A DNA stretch of 64,000 nt. It comes from Erythrobacter sp. (GTDB taxonomy: Bacteria > Pseudomonadota > Alphaproteobacteria > Sphingomonadales > Sphingomonadaceae). The stretch lies in assembly GCA_009993605.1 (NCBI GenBank), contig JAACTB010000007.1, positions 248,001-312,000 on the forward strand, given 5' to 3'. The stretch's first letter is position 1, and each line of letters starts with the position of its first letter. The position numbers were made by a program, and so were the translations under genes. Of this stretch, positions 1-7,085 are shown piece by piece. The notes beneath the pieces were generated by a model. The model was not told the DNA's origin and did not search any database. It saw nothing but the letters and a program-made list of their open reading frames with translations.

Positions 1-398
1 TCGCCGATCTCGACGCTGGTGACCCGGCGGCCGAGCGGGATGCGATCGCCGACGACCAGCTGGCCGACCTCCTTCTGGAAGTCCGGAACGGCAGGCAGCT
101 CCATGAGCGACTGCAGGCCCATCGTCGCCATCGCTCGGATCTCGCGGCTGATGCTCTGCGTCGTGAACGAGAAGGTCATCCCGGTCTCGTTCGAGAGCGC
201 GCCGATCTGACGACGGGTCGGGAAGTTCGAGGAGTAGACCTTCGTGGTCTCCGCCTCCATCTCGTTTTCGGCCACGGTCACGTTACCGAGGTGCTCTTCG
301 CGCTCGGCGGCGGTTCCGGAAGCGATGACCTCCACGAGGACGGCGCGGCCCTGGTGGATGAGGTCCATCGAGAGGGGGTCGAGGTTCATGATGCTCAT
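1..398 (-). CDS. Phage major tail (tail tube) protein, 5' part only
   Basis: The reading frame begins at ATG 398 with AAAGGA eight bases upstream and stays open to the window edge, giving 132 residues. It starts MSIMNLDPLSMDLIHQ and contains a stretch rich in T, S and E (EAETTKVYSSNFPTRRQ) typical of beta-rich tail tube subunits. It directly follows the tail terminator-like gene, the place where lambda-type phages keep the tail tube gene. The tail tube assignment rests on position and sequence character. An alternative start at Met 4 (position 389) is possible. The C-terminus lies outside the window. Confidence 0.5.
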   Translation of the reverse strand, partial: MSIMNLDPLSMDLIHQGRAVLVEVIASGTAAEREEHLGNVTVAENEMEAETTKVYSSNFPTRRQIGALSNETGMTFSFTTQSISREIRAMATMGLQSLMELPAVPDFQKEVGQLVVGDRIPLGRRVTSVEIG

Positions 399-409
399 GG
401 CGAGTCCTT

Positions 410-871
410 TCAGGCTGAGCGGGTAGGTTCGCCCTCGCGCATCGGCGCGACGAGCTCGTAGACGGTGACAAAGAGGTAGGCAGAATCCGACATTTCGAGG
501 GCGGCGGGCTCACCGCCTCGGCTAATGATATCGCGCGTGGCGAGTGCTCGGAGCGGCGTTCCTTCGGCGAATATGCGGCGCTCAATTTCGGCGTCGATCT
601 CGTCGAGCCGGCCGTCCTCTGCGTCCTCGTCATTCACGATGATCGCGACGCCGAACTGGAAGCTGCGGTAGGTCGGCTTAGGACCTTGGATTGCGTTGTT
701 GATGCGCTGCGGCTCGAGATCGGCGATCGGGAAGACGCAGACGGCGCTTGTCCCCTGTTCGGCAAGAGCCACGCCCATTGCGATCCGATGCGTCTGGAGG
801 ATGCGAACGTTCTCGATCCCTTCAAGGGACGCGGCGAGTGCTTCTCGGATCTGGCGGCGCATGTGAACCAT
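410..871 (-). CDS. Putative phage tail terminator / minor tail protein (gpU-like)
   Basis: This 153-residue protein has an N-terminal helix (RRQIREALAASLEG) followed by alternating beta strands and ends with a strand resembling SAYLFVTVYELVA. Size and layout fit tail terminator proteins that cap the tail tube and join it to the head. It lies between the connector-like gene (913-1248) and the tail tube gene, the order found in lambda-type phages. Two in-frame ATGs exist at 871 and 862; neither has a clear Shine-Dalgarno. The predicted late promoter copy at 878-908 would start transcription close to 871, so the message may be leaderless or use the ATG at 862. Confidence 0.5.
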   Translation of the reverse strand: MVHMRRQIREALAASLEGIENVRILQTHRIAMGVALAEQGTSAVCVFPIADLEPQRINNAIQGPKPTYRSFQFGVAIIVNDEDAEDGRLDEIDAEIERRIFAEGTPLRALATRDIISRGGEPAALEMSDSAYLFVTVYELVAPMREGEPTRSA

Positions 872-877
872 GGACGG

Positions 878-908
878 ATTCTACCACGCGGAAAGATTCC
901 GGCGGCGG
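878..908 (-). promoter_or_regulatory. Putative late promoter, repeat copy 1
   Basis: Read on the minus strand the site is CCGCCGCCGGAAT, twelve bases, then TAGAAT preceded by TGG (an extended -10). The same arrangement with identical 12-base spacing occurs at 5289-5319, 7165-7195 and 10152-10182. Here it lies in the gap between the connector gene (stop at 913) and the tail terminator gene, so it is not constrained by coding. Confidence 0.5.
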
Positions 909-912
909 ACGC

Positions 913-1248
913 TCAGCGCTTCCTCGTGGCGCCGAGTTCTACGACCCAGACACCATTGAGCTCGTCGCGGACAGGCTTCACCTTCCACGTTGCACCCTTG
1001 TGCTCGAGACGGTCGGCTTCGGTCACATCAGGTCCGCGCCAGCCTTCCGGCATCTGCTCGACGAAAAGCCGTGCGATGACCTTGCTGCCGGTTGCCTGCA
1101 TCTCGCCGCGCCGCGCTTGCCACGTCTCCGCTTCGTCGATCGGGATGACGCCAACGGGACGACGCTCGCCGGTCCCTGCGATCACGTAGATCGCCGGATC
1201 TGCGAGCAGCTCGAAACCTGTCGCGACGAGATCGTCCCACTCGTCCAT
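913..1248 (-). CDS. Putative head-tail connector / stopper protein (gpFII-like)
   Basis: The chosen start, ATG 1248, overlaps the stop of the upstream gene as TGATG and gives 111 residues, near the usual size of lambda gpFII-type attachment proteins. The C-terminal part (GATWKVKPVRDELNGVWVVE) is a beta hairpin typical of head-completion proteins. A longer form starting at 1296 would overlap the upstream gene by 49 bases and is less likely. The assignment is by size, fold pattern and gene order; no catalytic motif is expected. Confidence 0.5.
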   Translation of the reverse strand: MDEWDDLVATGFELLADPAIYVIAGTGERRPVGVIPIDEAETWQARRGEMQATGSKVIARLFVEQMPEGWRGPDVTEADRLEHKGATWKVKPVRDELNGVWVVELGATRKR

Positions 1249-1502
1249 CAGAGGCCGAATATCTCTGTCGGGCCCGGCACGTAATCGGATGGCCATTCCC
1301 TGACGGTGCGAACATCACCATCGCGGTCGATCAGAACTCCGCCGGGCCGGACGAATTTGAAATGCTCGCCGCTTTTGAGTTTGCGGAGTTGGCCGAAGCC
1401 CTGTTCGACGACCGTTCCGTTCGTTTTGTGTATGACGGACGCCGAGATCTCGTCGATGGAGACGGGGCTCTCTTCCTGCGTGGTCAGTGTTTCCTCGGTC
1501 AT
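1248..1502 (-). CDS. Small phage protein of unknown function
   Basis: This is 84 residues from ATG 1502, which has AGGAGG six bases upstream and overlaps the preceding stop as ATGA, so the start is well supported. The sequence contains KLKSGEHFKFVRPGGVLIDRD and a tail rich in P and D, suggesting a small beta-rich domain. Between a decoration protein gene and the connector gene, a head-completion or decoration role is the simplest guess. I do not recognise the family. Confidence 0.75.
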   Translation of the reverse strand: MTEETLTTQEESPVSIDEISASVIHKTNGTVVEQGFGQLRKLKSGEHFKFVRPGGVLIDRDGDVRTVREWPSDYVPGPTEIFGL

Positions 1503-2521
1503 GCGATCCTCCTCATGGAAACCAGGCACTCATCAATGAGCAAACCGTCGGAAGTCGGCCCGTTCTTGACACTCTTGTCGCCGAGCGACGCAACTACGAT
1601 AGCCGCGCGCTGTCCAGCGATCATCCTGATGATGGCGGGTCCAGACCCGTCCATATATCCTCCATTTGGCGGGCCCTCGAAGCCTGCCCACCCTGCGGCG
1701 TCGTAATCTGGCGACAGGCCGAAACCAGCGGCTCCTACGAAACTGCCGGCTGAATCATACTTGAAAAGCTTCATGTAGAGACGGCCTTTGGGGATGCCGT
1801 TCGGATATCCCACTCGAGCGAGGAGCGTGACGTTGAACTGGAAGGTCCCGTCTGCTTCGGCCACGAAGTATTTGTTCGCTCCCGGACCAGACTGCTCCAT
1901 GTGGCAATCGCGACCTTGAGCTTGAACGACCTGCGTCATGGGAAGAACGACCGTGCTTCCGGAGGTTGGAAATCCGACGGTATGGGACGCATTCATCACG
2001 ACCGCGTCATTCGCAGATCCACCATCGCCTGCCTGCAGCGCCGCGATGTCCGCTTCAGCAGCGTCCGTGCGACCGCTCAGCGTGCCGATTGCCGTCTCGG
2101 CCTCCGAGACGCGTCCCGCCAGCGCAGTGTCATCGTAGCCCGGCGCCTCAGCACCGCCACTAGATGCCGCAGGTGCAATCTTCACAAGCGCAACCTCGGT
2201 CGGGCGCTTGATCGGTTGCGTGAGGATGCCGAACGACACGAAGCCTTCAGCCGGAGCGTTGGCGACCAGCTTCCACGAGCCATCGGTCGACATCGAAACG
2301 GGATCGCCTTCAATCGCGGGCGTGGCCGGATCCGCGAGCTCGACCATCAGGCCGCAGACGCCTTCGACGCAGAGGTTGAAGTCCTCGCCGACCTTCGCCG
2401 GCTGGACGGTCACGCCGATCAGATTGCGGAGGCGATACGGCTGGTCTGCGCGAACCGCGACCGCGCCGGGGCCGGTGTTGGAGACCGTGATGATGCGGCC
2501 GGGTGTGTCGTAGCTGCGCAT
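1499..2521 (-). CDS. DUF2190-type capsid decoration protein with C-terminal C1q-like domain
   Basis: A 340-residue protein in three parts. Residues 1-110 begin MRSYDTPG and match the layout of the neighbouring decoration protein (2607-2948), with the shared IGVTV segment. Residues about 118-160 are an alanine-rich heptad region (GRVSEAETAIGTLSGRTDAA) likely to form a trimeric coiled coil. Residues about 165-340 are beta-rich with a jelly-roll pattern like C1q/TNF-type trimeric domains. An accessory decoration protein displaying a binding domain on the capsid surface is the likely role. It overlaps the next gene by four bases and has a -10-like TAGAAT 80 bases upstream. Confidence 0.6.
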   Translation of the reverse strand: MRSYDTPGRIITVSNTGPGAVAVRADQPYRLRNLIGVTVQPAKVGEDFNLCVEGVCGLMVELADPATPAIEGDPVSMSTDGSWKLVANAPAEGFVSFGILTQPIKRPTEVALVKIAPAASSGGAEAPGYDDTALAGRVSEAETAIGTLSGRTDAAEADIAALQAGDGGSANDAVVMNASHTVGFPTSGSTVVLPMTQVVQAQGRDCHMEQSGPGANKYFVAEADGTFQFNVTLLARVGYPNGIPKGRLYMKLFKYDSAGSFVGAAGFGLSPDYDAAGWAGFEGPPNGGYMDGSGPAIIRMIAGQRAAIVVASLGDKSVKNGPTSDGLLIDECLVSMRRIA

Positions 2522-2600
2522 GGGAGAGCGACCTCGATGTGGGAATGGGTGCCCGGATATCGCTCCGGGCAGGCGCCGGCCTTATGGACCGGGTTCGGGT

Positions 2601-2606
2601 ATTCTA
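2601..2606 (-). promoter_or_regulatory. Possible phage promoter -10 element (weak relative of the late motif)
   Basis: On the minus strand TGATAGAAT forms an extended -10 directly after the stop of the 2607-2948 gene and 80 bases before the 1499-2521 gene. It shares only the -10 part with the four strong motif copies; the CCGCCGCCGGAAT block is absent. Confidence 0.3.
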
Positions 2607-2948
2607 TCAGCCGAGACGGACGAGGACCTCGGGGTTGGCACCGACCTTGAGTGAACCGATGACCTTTCCGAAGTATGGACCGACTGCCTCATCGGTCGTC
2701 AGGTCGCCATCTTCGTCGAGATAGACCTTCACGTTCGCGACGGTTTCCGCTTCGGCGCTGGTCACCGCGCGGCGATGCACGCCGGTCACCTGCAGATTGA
2801 CGGAGCCTGCACGCTTGTCGACGGCAGCGACGGTGACGCCGACGTGCTCGCCGATGGCGCGATTGAGATCCGGCGTCGGATAGAGATCGAAATCGGCCGG
2901 GGCGACGGGGATGGTGAGCGTATCACCGGGGGAGTCGTAAGTGCGCAT
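2607..2948 (-). CDS. Phage capsid decoration protein (DUF2190 family)
   Basis: The start chosen is ATG 2948 (MRTYDSPGDTL), with AAGGGA eleven bases upstream, giving 113 residues. An upstream in-frame ATG at 3050 would run back over the preceding gene's end and the hairpin at 3006-3025 and is rejected. The protein shows the DUF2190 layout: short N-terminal strand, a GEHVGVTVAAVDKRAG segment, and a C-terminal strand ending VLVRLG. Such proteins trimerise on HK97-fold capsids. It sits directly after the capsid gene, the usual location, and is paralogous to the N-terminal third of the next gene. Confidence 0.7.
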   Translation of the reverse strand: MRTYDSPGDTLTIPVAPADFDLYPTPDLNRAIGEHVGVTVAAVDKRAGSVNLQVTGVHRRAVTSAEAETVANVKVYLDEDGDLTTDEAVGPYFGKVIGSLKVGANPEVLVRLG

Positions 2949-3005
2949 GGTGGGCGTTCCCTTGTGCGTGTCACGCCTGGCCGGGATGGCATCAGGCGGT
3001 TGGTA

Positions 3006-3025
3006 GGGGCCGGTTGCCCGGCCCC
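3006..3025. terminator. Hairpin between capsid and decoration genes
   Basis: GGGGCCGG and CCGGCCCC face each other across a four-base loop, a perfect 8-bp GC stem. No T-run follows on either strand, so it may act as a partial terminator or an mRNA-stabilising or processing site after the capsid gene rather than a classical terminator. Confidence 0.5.
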
Positions 3026-3033
3026 CGCCGGGA

Positions 3034-5223
3034 TCAGTCGAGAGCCTCAAAGGCTTCGGTGTCGAGGGAGGCGACGATGGCGTGCGAACTCACCATCGAG
3101 CCATGGAAGTCGAAGCCGGCTTCGCATTCGAAACCGTCGCGACCGCGCACCCGCTCCCAGTCGTAGGTCATCACCTCGGACTCGCCATCGAGACCGCCGT
3201 GCATGAAGGCTGGAACACCCTTGTTCGGGTCGCTGATGATCGCCCAGCTGCGGCCCGGCATGTTTTCGTCCATCACCGGGATGATGCCGGAATTGACGGG
3301 GATGTCTTCCTGCGTCGCAGGGGTCCAGCTGCCGGTCTGACGAATGGCCTGCGTGCGCAGAGCGGGACCGTGCAGGAGGAACTTCGGCTTCACACCCGCC
3401 CGGCCACCATCGCGGCGGCGACGGGTCGTCATCGCGACGATTGCGGCGTTCAGACCGTCTTCGTCGAGGGCGAGGTTCTGGAAGGCATTCACCTCGGGCA
3501 GGAGGATCTTGCTCTTGTCCGCATCGGACAGCTCGTCGGCCGCCAGCGCCAACTGCGCTTCGTAGAGGAAGGCCGCATAGAGCAGGTCGTTCTTCTGACC
3601 GGGAATGGTCGATGCCGAAGTGCTGAGGATGTCCGAGAACACGCCGAAGCCGTCGTTGACGAACATCTGCCGAGTGACCGCCAGAGCGATCCAGAAGGTT
3701 TCCAGCGTGACAGCGGTTTCGCTGCCGAAGATGGTCCCGCGACGGATCTCGCCACCTTCAGTCAGCCGCTTGAAGCGCGGCATGTTGTCGAAGTCGAGGA
3801 GCTTCGTCTCGCGGAAGTCCGAGAGGTTCTTCTTCTTCGAGATCGTCAGGTAGGTCTCGTCGGTGTCGGTGCCGAGATCGACCAGCGCCTTGTTCACGGA
3901 ATTCGTGAGCAGGTCGCGGAAGTCGGAGGTGGTGTGCATCGAGCGACGCATGATTTCGTGAGCCGGCATGTGACGGGTGATGGTGTCATCGCCAGCCATG
4001 CGCATGCTCTCGACCGCGAAATCGACGAAGGAGTGGCGCGCGAATTCCGTCGCCTGACCTTCGATGTCGCCGCCGCTGATGCGTGCCGCGAATGCGTCGA
4101 CCATCGCCTGCTGACGATCGCCACGGCTGACCACGTCGTTTCCAGCGGTCACGGCAGTGGTGCTGCGGGTCGACAGGTTGTCCAGCGCCTGCGCCTTGAA
4201 CTTGTCGACGGTCATCGCCGGATCCGCGATCGCGCGGGTCAGAACATCGTCCGTCAGACCTCCGGTGCGGGCGATGTTGACGAATTCAGCCGAACGAGCA
4301 GCGAAAGCTGCGGGATCGAAGCTGGCAGTGGCGCCATCGTTGGCGGGCGCGCTGGGTGCCTGGCCTTCGACGGCCGGGGTTTCCGAGCGAGTGACCGTCG
4401 GCGAAGCCGGGGTCTGCGAAGCGTCGTTCGACGCGGTCGTCGGCGTGGTCATGGTAGCAGTCTCCTGGGTGGTGGTGTCCGCACGGGTTGCGGTTTCGCC
4501 TCCGGCGGACGCCGGCTTGGCTGCGATGACGGCCTCGGGCGCGTCGTCGTTCGGGTAGGCCGACCGGATGCTGGCCTCGATGATCGAGGACCACGCGTCG
4601 GCGGGCATGGAAGTCGCCGACAGTTCGATCGGCTGGATCTTCGTCACGCGGCAGATCGGATAGTCGCCGTCCTGCTCGATGAGCGAATATTCGATGTGGC
4701 GATAACCGAGGCTCACCGCGTCGGCGATGCCATCCGCAACGTCCATCCGGTAACGCTTCACGTCGTCATGGCGGGAGAGACGGACCTTACGCGCCGTGAT
4801 CTTGCCGTTCTCGACATCGAGGCTAGTCACCTTGCCGAGTTGCGCGCCCCACCAGTAGTAGTGTTCGCGGAAGAACGGCAGGCCGCCACGGGCGTTGAGG
4901 TAATCGAGATCGACGCTTTCCGGCGTGATCTCCAGCTCTTCCCAGACGATCCGGCAGAGCGAAGGATGCCACATGAGGCGTCGCGCACCGACCGATGCGA
5001 TGGCGTCGAATTCAAACGCCTCGCCGTTGTCGGTCTGGACGTTCTCCGGCTCGCCGCCGAGCGGTTCGGCTTCGGGCTGCACCGCGCGGGTGAAAACGGG
5101 GTTGTCGCCGAGGAAACGAGCGTCAGCGCGAGTCACGTCCGCCTGATCGCTCGGCATGGCGGAACGCCCGGTGATACCGAGGACGCTGACGGCTGCGAGA
5201 GCCAGGGATGCGGTTTTGCTCAT
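3034..5223 (-). CDS. Prohead protease / major capsid protein fusion
   Basis: A 729-residue protein that combines capsid maturation and capsid building. Residues about 75-225 resemble the S78-type prohead serine protease: a histidine in GLPFFREHYY, a serine in ADAVSLGYRH and a conserved ELSATSMPADAW segment. Residues about 240-330 are a Thr/Ala/Pro-rich linker, and residues about 340-729 form the capsid part. Phage genes fusing these functions are known. The start at ATG 5223 follows the portal stop by three bases with AGAGG upstream. An internal ATG at 4452, in frame and preceded by AGGAG, could make a separate 472-residue scaffold-capsid product. Confidence 0.85.
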   Translation of the reverse strand: MSKTASLALAAVSVLGITGRSAMPSDQADVTRADARFLGDNPVFTRAVQPEAEPLGGEPENVQTDNGEAFEFDAIASVGARRLMWHPSLCRIVWEELEITPESVDLDYLNARGGLPFFREHYYWWGAQLGKVTSLDVENGKITARKVRLSRHDDVKRYRMDVADGIADAVSLGYRHIEYSLIEQDGDYPICRVTKIQPIELSATSMPADAWSSIIEASIRSAYPNDDAPEAVIAAKPASAGGETATRADTTTQETATMTTPTTASNDASQTPASPTVTRSETPAVEGQAPSAPANDGATASFDPAAFAARSAEFVNIARTGGLTDDVLTRAIADPAMTVDKFKAQALDNLSTRSTTAVTAGNDVVSRGDRQQAMVDAFAARISGGDIEGQATEFARHSFVDFAVESMRMAGDDTITRHMPAHEIMRRSMHTTSDFRDLLTNSVNKALVDLGTDTDETYLTISKKKNLSDFRETKLLDFDNMPRFKRLTEGGEIRRGTIFGSETAVTLETFWIALAVTRQMFVNDGFGVFSDILSTSASTIPGQKNDLLYAAFLYEAQLALAADELSDADKSKILLPEVNAFQNLALDEDGLNAAIVAMTTRRRRDGGRAGVKPKFLLHGPALRTQAIRQTGSWTPATQEDIPVNSGIIPVMDENMPGRSWAIISDPNKGVPAFMHGGLDGESEVMTYDWERVRGRDGFECEAGFDFHGSMVSSHAIVASLDTEAFEALD

Positions 5224-5226
5224 GCT

Positions 5227-6870
5227 TTACCTCTTTGCTCGACGGGCCCGGCCGGACGGTTTCGGCCCTTCCGGTTCGTCTTGATCAGATTCTACCACGT
5301 CAGAAGATTCCGGCGGCGGATCGACAATTCCGGCTGCAGCCTTCCCTGCGATGCCTGCGGGCAGGAAGCCGGGCAGGCCCTTCTCGGCCGCCTGCGCCGC
5401 GACCTCCTCGATCTCTTCCATGGTGAGCTGCCAGTCTTCGCCGCGCTCAGCCTTCGCTTGGATGTAGGAAACGAGACCCAGCTGCATCTCGAGCGCGAGA
5501 GCGGAGAGATCCTTCGTCGGATCCGCGCTTTCCCACTTGGGCATGCCGAAGTTGACGGTTTCAGGCGACACCCGGTCCCACTTTCCGACCAACCAGCCAA
5601 CCTGCGTCCACATGGCCATGGCAGGCGCGAGGAACTGCGCCACGAGGACCAGCCACTGGAACATCTCGACATCGGCCTTGAACTGGATCTCGCCGGCCTT
5701 GAACGAGACGTAGCTGACCTTAGACAGGTCGTTCGTCAGCCGCTCGTAAGGCACGCCGATCGCGACAGAGATCGCACGCAGCGTCTCACGGGCGAAGACC
5801 TCCAGACCACCACTCGACTGCGGATTGGCGAAGTCGATCTTCTGACCCTTTTTAAGGTAATCAATTCGACCGGGCTCGATCCATTCGAGCCTTTCGTCCT
5901 CGGTATCTTCGATATCGCCCAGCGGTTCGTCGCTAATACCCGGCTCACGCGGCATATTCTCGTTGGCCTTCGCCTGCTCGTCGCTCTCGGTGACGAAGGC
6001 CGCGAAGCACGCTTCGACCTCGGAGCGCGTCAGAGTCGCCTTCGAGTAACGTTCAAACGAACCGAGCTTCGGACGGGCCGCTTCAATGTCGGAACGGCCA
6101 CGACGACCGACGCCGGGGCGCTTGATATGGAGGATCTCGCCTTCGACAGATGCGCGTCCGAACATGCGATAGATCGGGAGACGCACCTTGTCCTGCGAGC
6201 CGACCAATGTCGTATCACCGCGTGGCTTGGCGTAGGCCCAGATAGCGACTTCGAGCCCGTAATCGTCAAGCTCGACGCCATCCACAACGCGATGGCCGTT
6301 CGGTGCCTTGAAGCTTTCGAAGGGCACCTGCTCGGATTTGATGATTTCGAACTGGAGCGGAACCTCCAAACCGAGATCCGCCGCGCGATCTGCGGGCACG
6401 ACGTGACGGCGGACGAAGACCTCGCCCACCGCGAAATATTCTTCCGCGACGGCCGCTTGGATGCCGTTAAAATCGCAGGTGCCATCGATGTTCGCTTGGC
6501 TGAGCCAGCGTAGATAGGCGCTGTCCATCGCCTTCTTGGCGCGCTTGTTCGAAGATGGGAAGATCGGCGTTACGCCGTAGCGCGCAGACTGCGAAGCGAG
6601 CACGCGCACGGCGCGCTTGGCATAGGGATTGTCTTCAGACGCTCGCCGGCAGTAATCGCGCTGGCGCTGCGGACTGATGCGCGATCCCGCCGTCGCCGAA
6701 TAGATGTCTTCCCGGCTGGATGCGCGCCCGCGAGGATCGCCGCTGGGATACCCGCGACGGACGATCACTTCGCGTTCGATCACGTCAGGCATAGTCGGAA
6801 GGTCGCTCGGAGGAACGACTGCACGTGCCATCGCGTCCCATGCGCGAGAAAGGATGCCAGAGCCCGCCAT
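5227..6870 (-). CDS. Phage portal protein, lambda family
   Basis: 547 residues, the normal size for lambda gpB-type portals, which form the dodecameric ring through which DNA enters and leaves the capsid. The N-terminal part (SPQRQRDYCRRASEDNPYAKRAV) and the central segments GEVFVRRHV and ILHIKRPGVGRRGRSDIE fit the family. The start overlaps the stop of the gpW-like gene as TGATG. The C-terminal tail, Pro/Glu-rich (PPPESSDVVES), is encoded by late-promoter motif copy 2, and its composition differs from the folded part. Confidence 0.88.
   Translation of the reverse strand: MAGSGILSRAWDAMARAVVPPSDLPTMPDVIEREVIVRRGYPSGDPRGRASSREDIYSATAGSRISPQRQRDYCRRASEDNPYAKRAVRVLASQSARYGVTPIFPSSNKRAKKAMDSAYLRWLSQANIDGTCDFNGIQAAVAEEYFAVGEVFVRRHVVPADRAADLGLEVPLQFEIIKSEQVPFESFKAPNGHRVVDGVELDDYGLEVAIWAYAKPRGDTTLVGSQDKVRLPIYRMFGRASVEGEILHIKRPGVGRRGRSDIEAARPKLGSFERYSKATLTRSEVEACFAAFVTESDEQAKANENMPREPGISDEPLGDIEDTEDERLEWIEPGRIDYLKKGQKIDFANPQSSGGLEVFARETLRAISVAIGVPYERLTNDLSKVSYVSFKAGEIQFKADVEMFQWLVLVAQFLAPAMAMWTQVGWLVGKWDRVSPETVNFGMPKWESADPTKDLSALALEMQLGLVSYIQAKAERGEDWQLTMEEIEEVAAQAAEKGLPGFLPAGIAGKAAAGIVDPPPESSDVVESDQDEPEGPKPSGRARRAKR
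5289..5319 (-). promoter_or_regulatory. Putative late promoter, repeat copy 2 (inside portal 3' end)
   Basis: CCGCCGCCGGAAT, twelve bases, then TGG-TAGAAT on the minus strand. It lies within the last codons of the portal gene; transcription would begin near 5282, about 60 bases before the protease-capsid gene. That would give the most heavily needed structural gene its own promoter. Confidence 0.5.
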
Positions 6871-7085
6871 CAGACGCGCACCATTAGCGTGCCGGACTTA
6901 CGGCGCGGCGGACGTGGCGGGAGAGCAGCGGCGAGGAGGCGGGCTTCGATGTCGTCCGCGAGGCGCTGCATCTCCGTGAGGGAGTGAAACACCTTCTTTC
7001 GGCCGCCCACCGAGATCTCACGGACGCCATGCACCATGGCGCTGCGGATCTTGTCCAGATCGGCTTGAGTGTATCCCGTCGTCAT
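6870..7085 (-). CDS. Head-tail joining protein (gpW-like)
   Basis: A 71-residue protein between large terminase and portal, exactly where lambda-type phages carry gpW. It starts MTTGYTQADLDKIRSAMVHG, contains a short VGGRKKVFHSL strand segment and a helix SLTEMQRLADDIEARLL, matching the helix-hairpin-helix plan of gpW (68 residues in lambda). Its start overlaps the terminase stop as ATGA and its stop overlaps the portal start. The arginine/proline-rich tail is also usual. Confidence 0.8.
   Translation of the reverse strand: MTTGYTQADLDKIRSAMVHGVREISVGGRKKVFHSLTEMQRLADDIEARLLAAALPPRPPRRKSGTLMVRV

Noticed and set aside
3082..6513. A 1143-codon open frame on the plus strand opposite the capsid and portal genes
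   Set aside because: It mirrors the codon structure of the real minus-strand genes in GC-rich DNA, with no domain or ribosome-binding site and with His/Arg-rich shadow composition.
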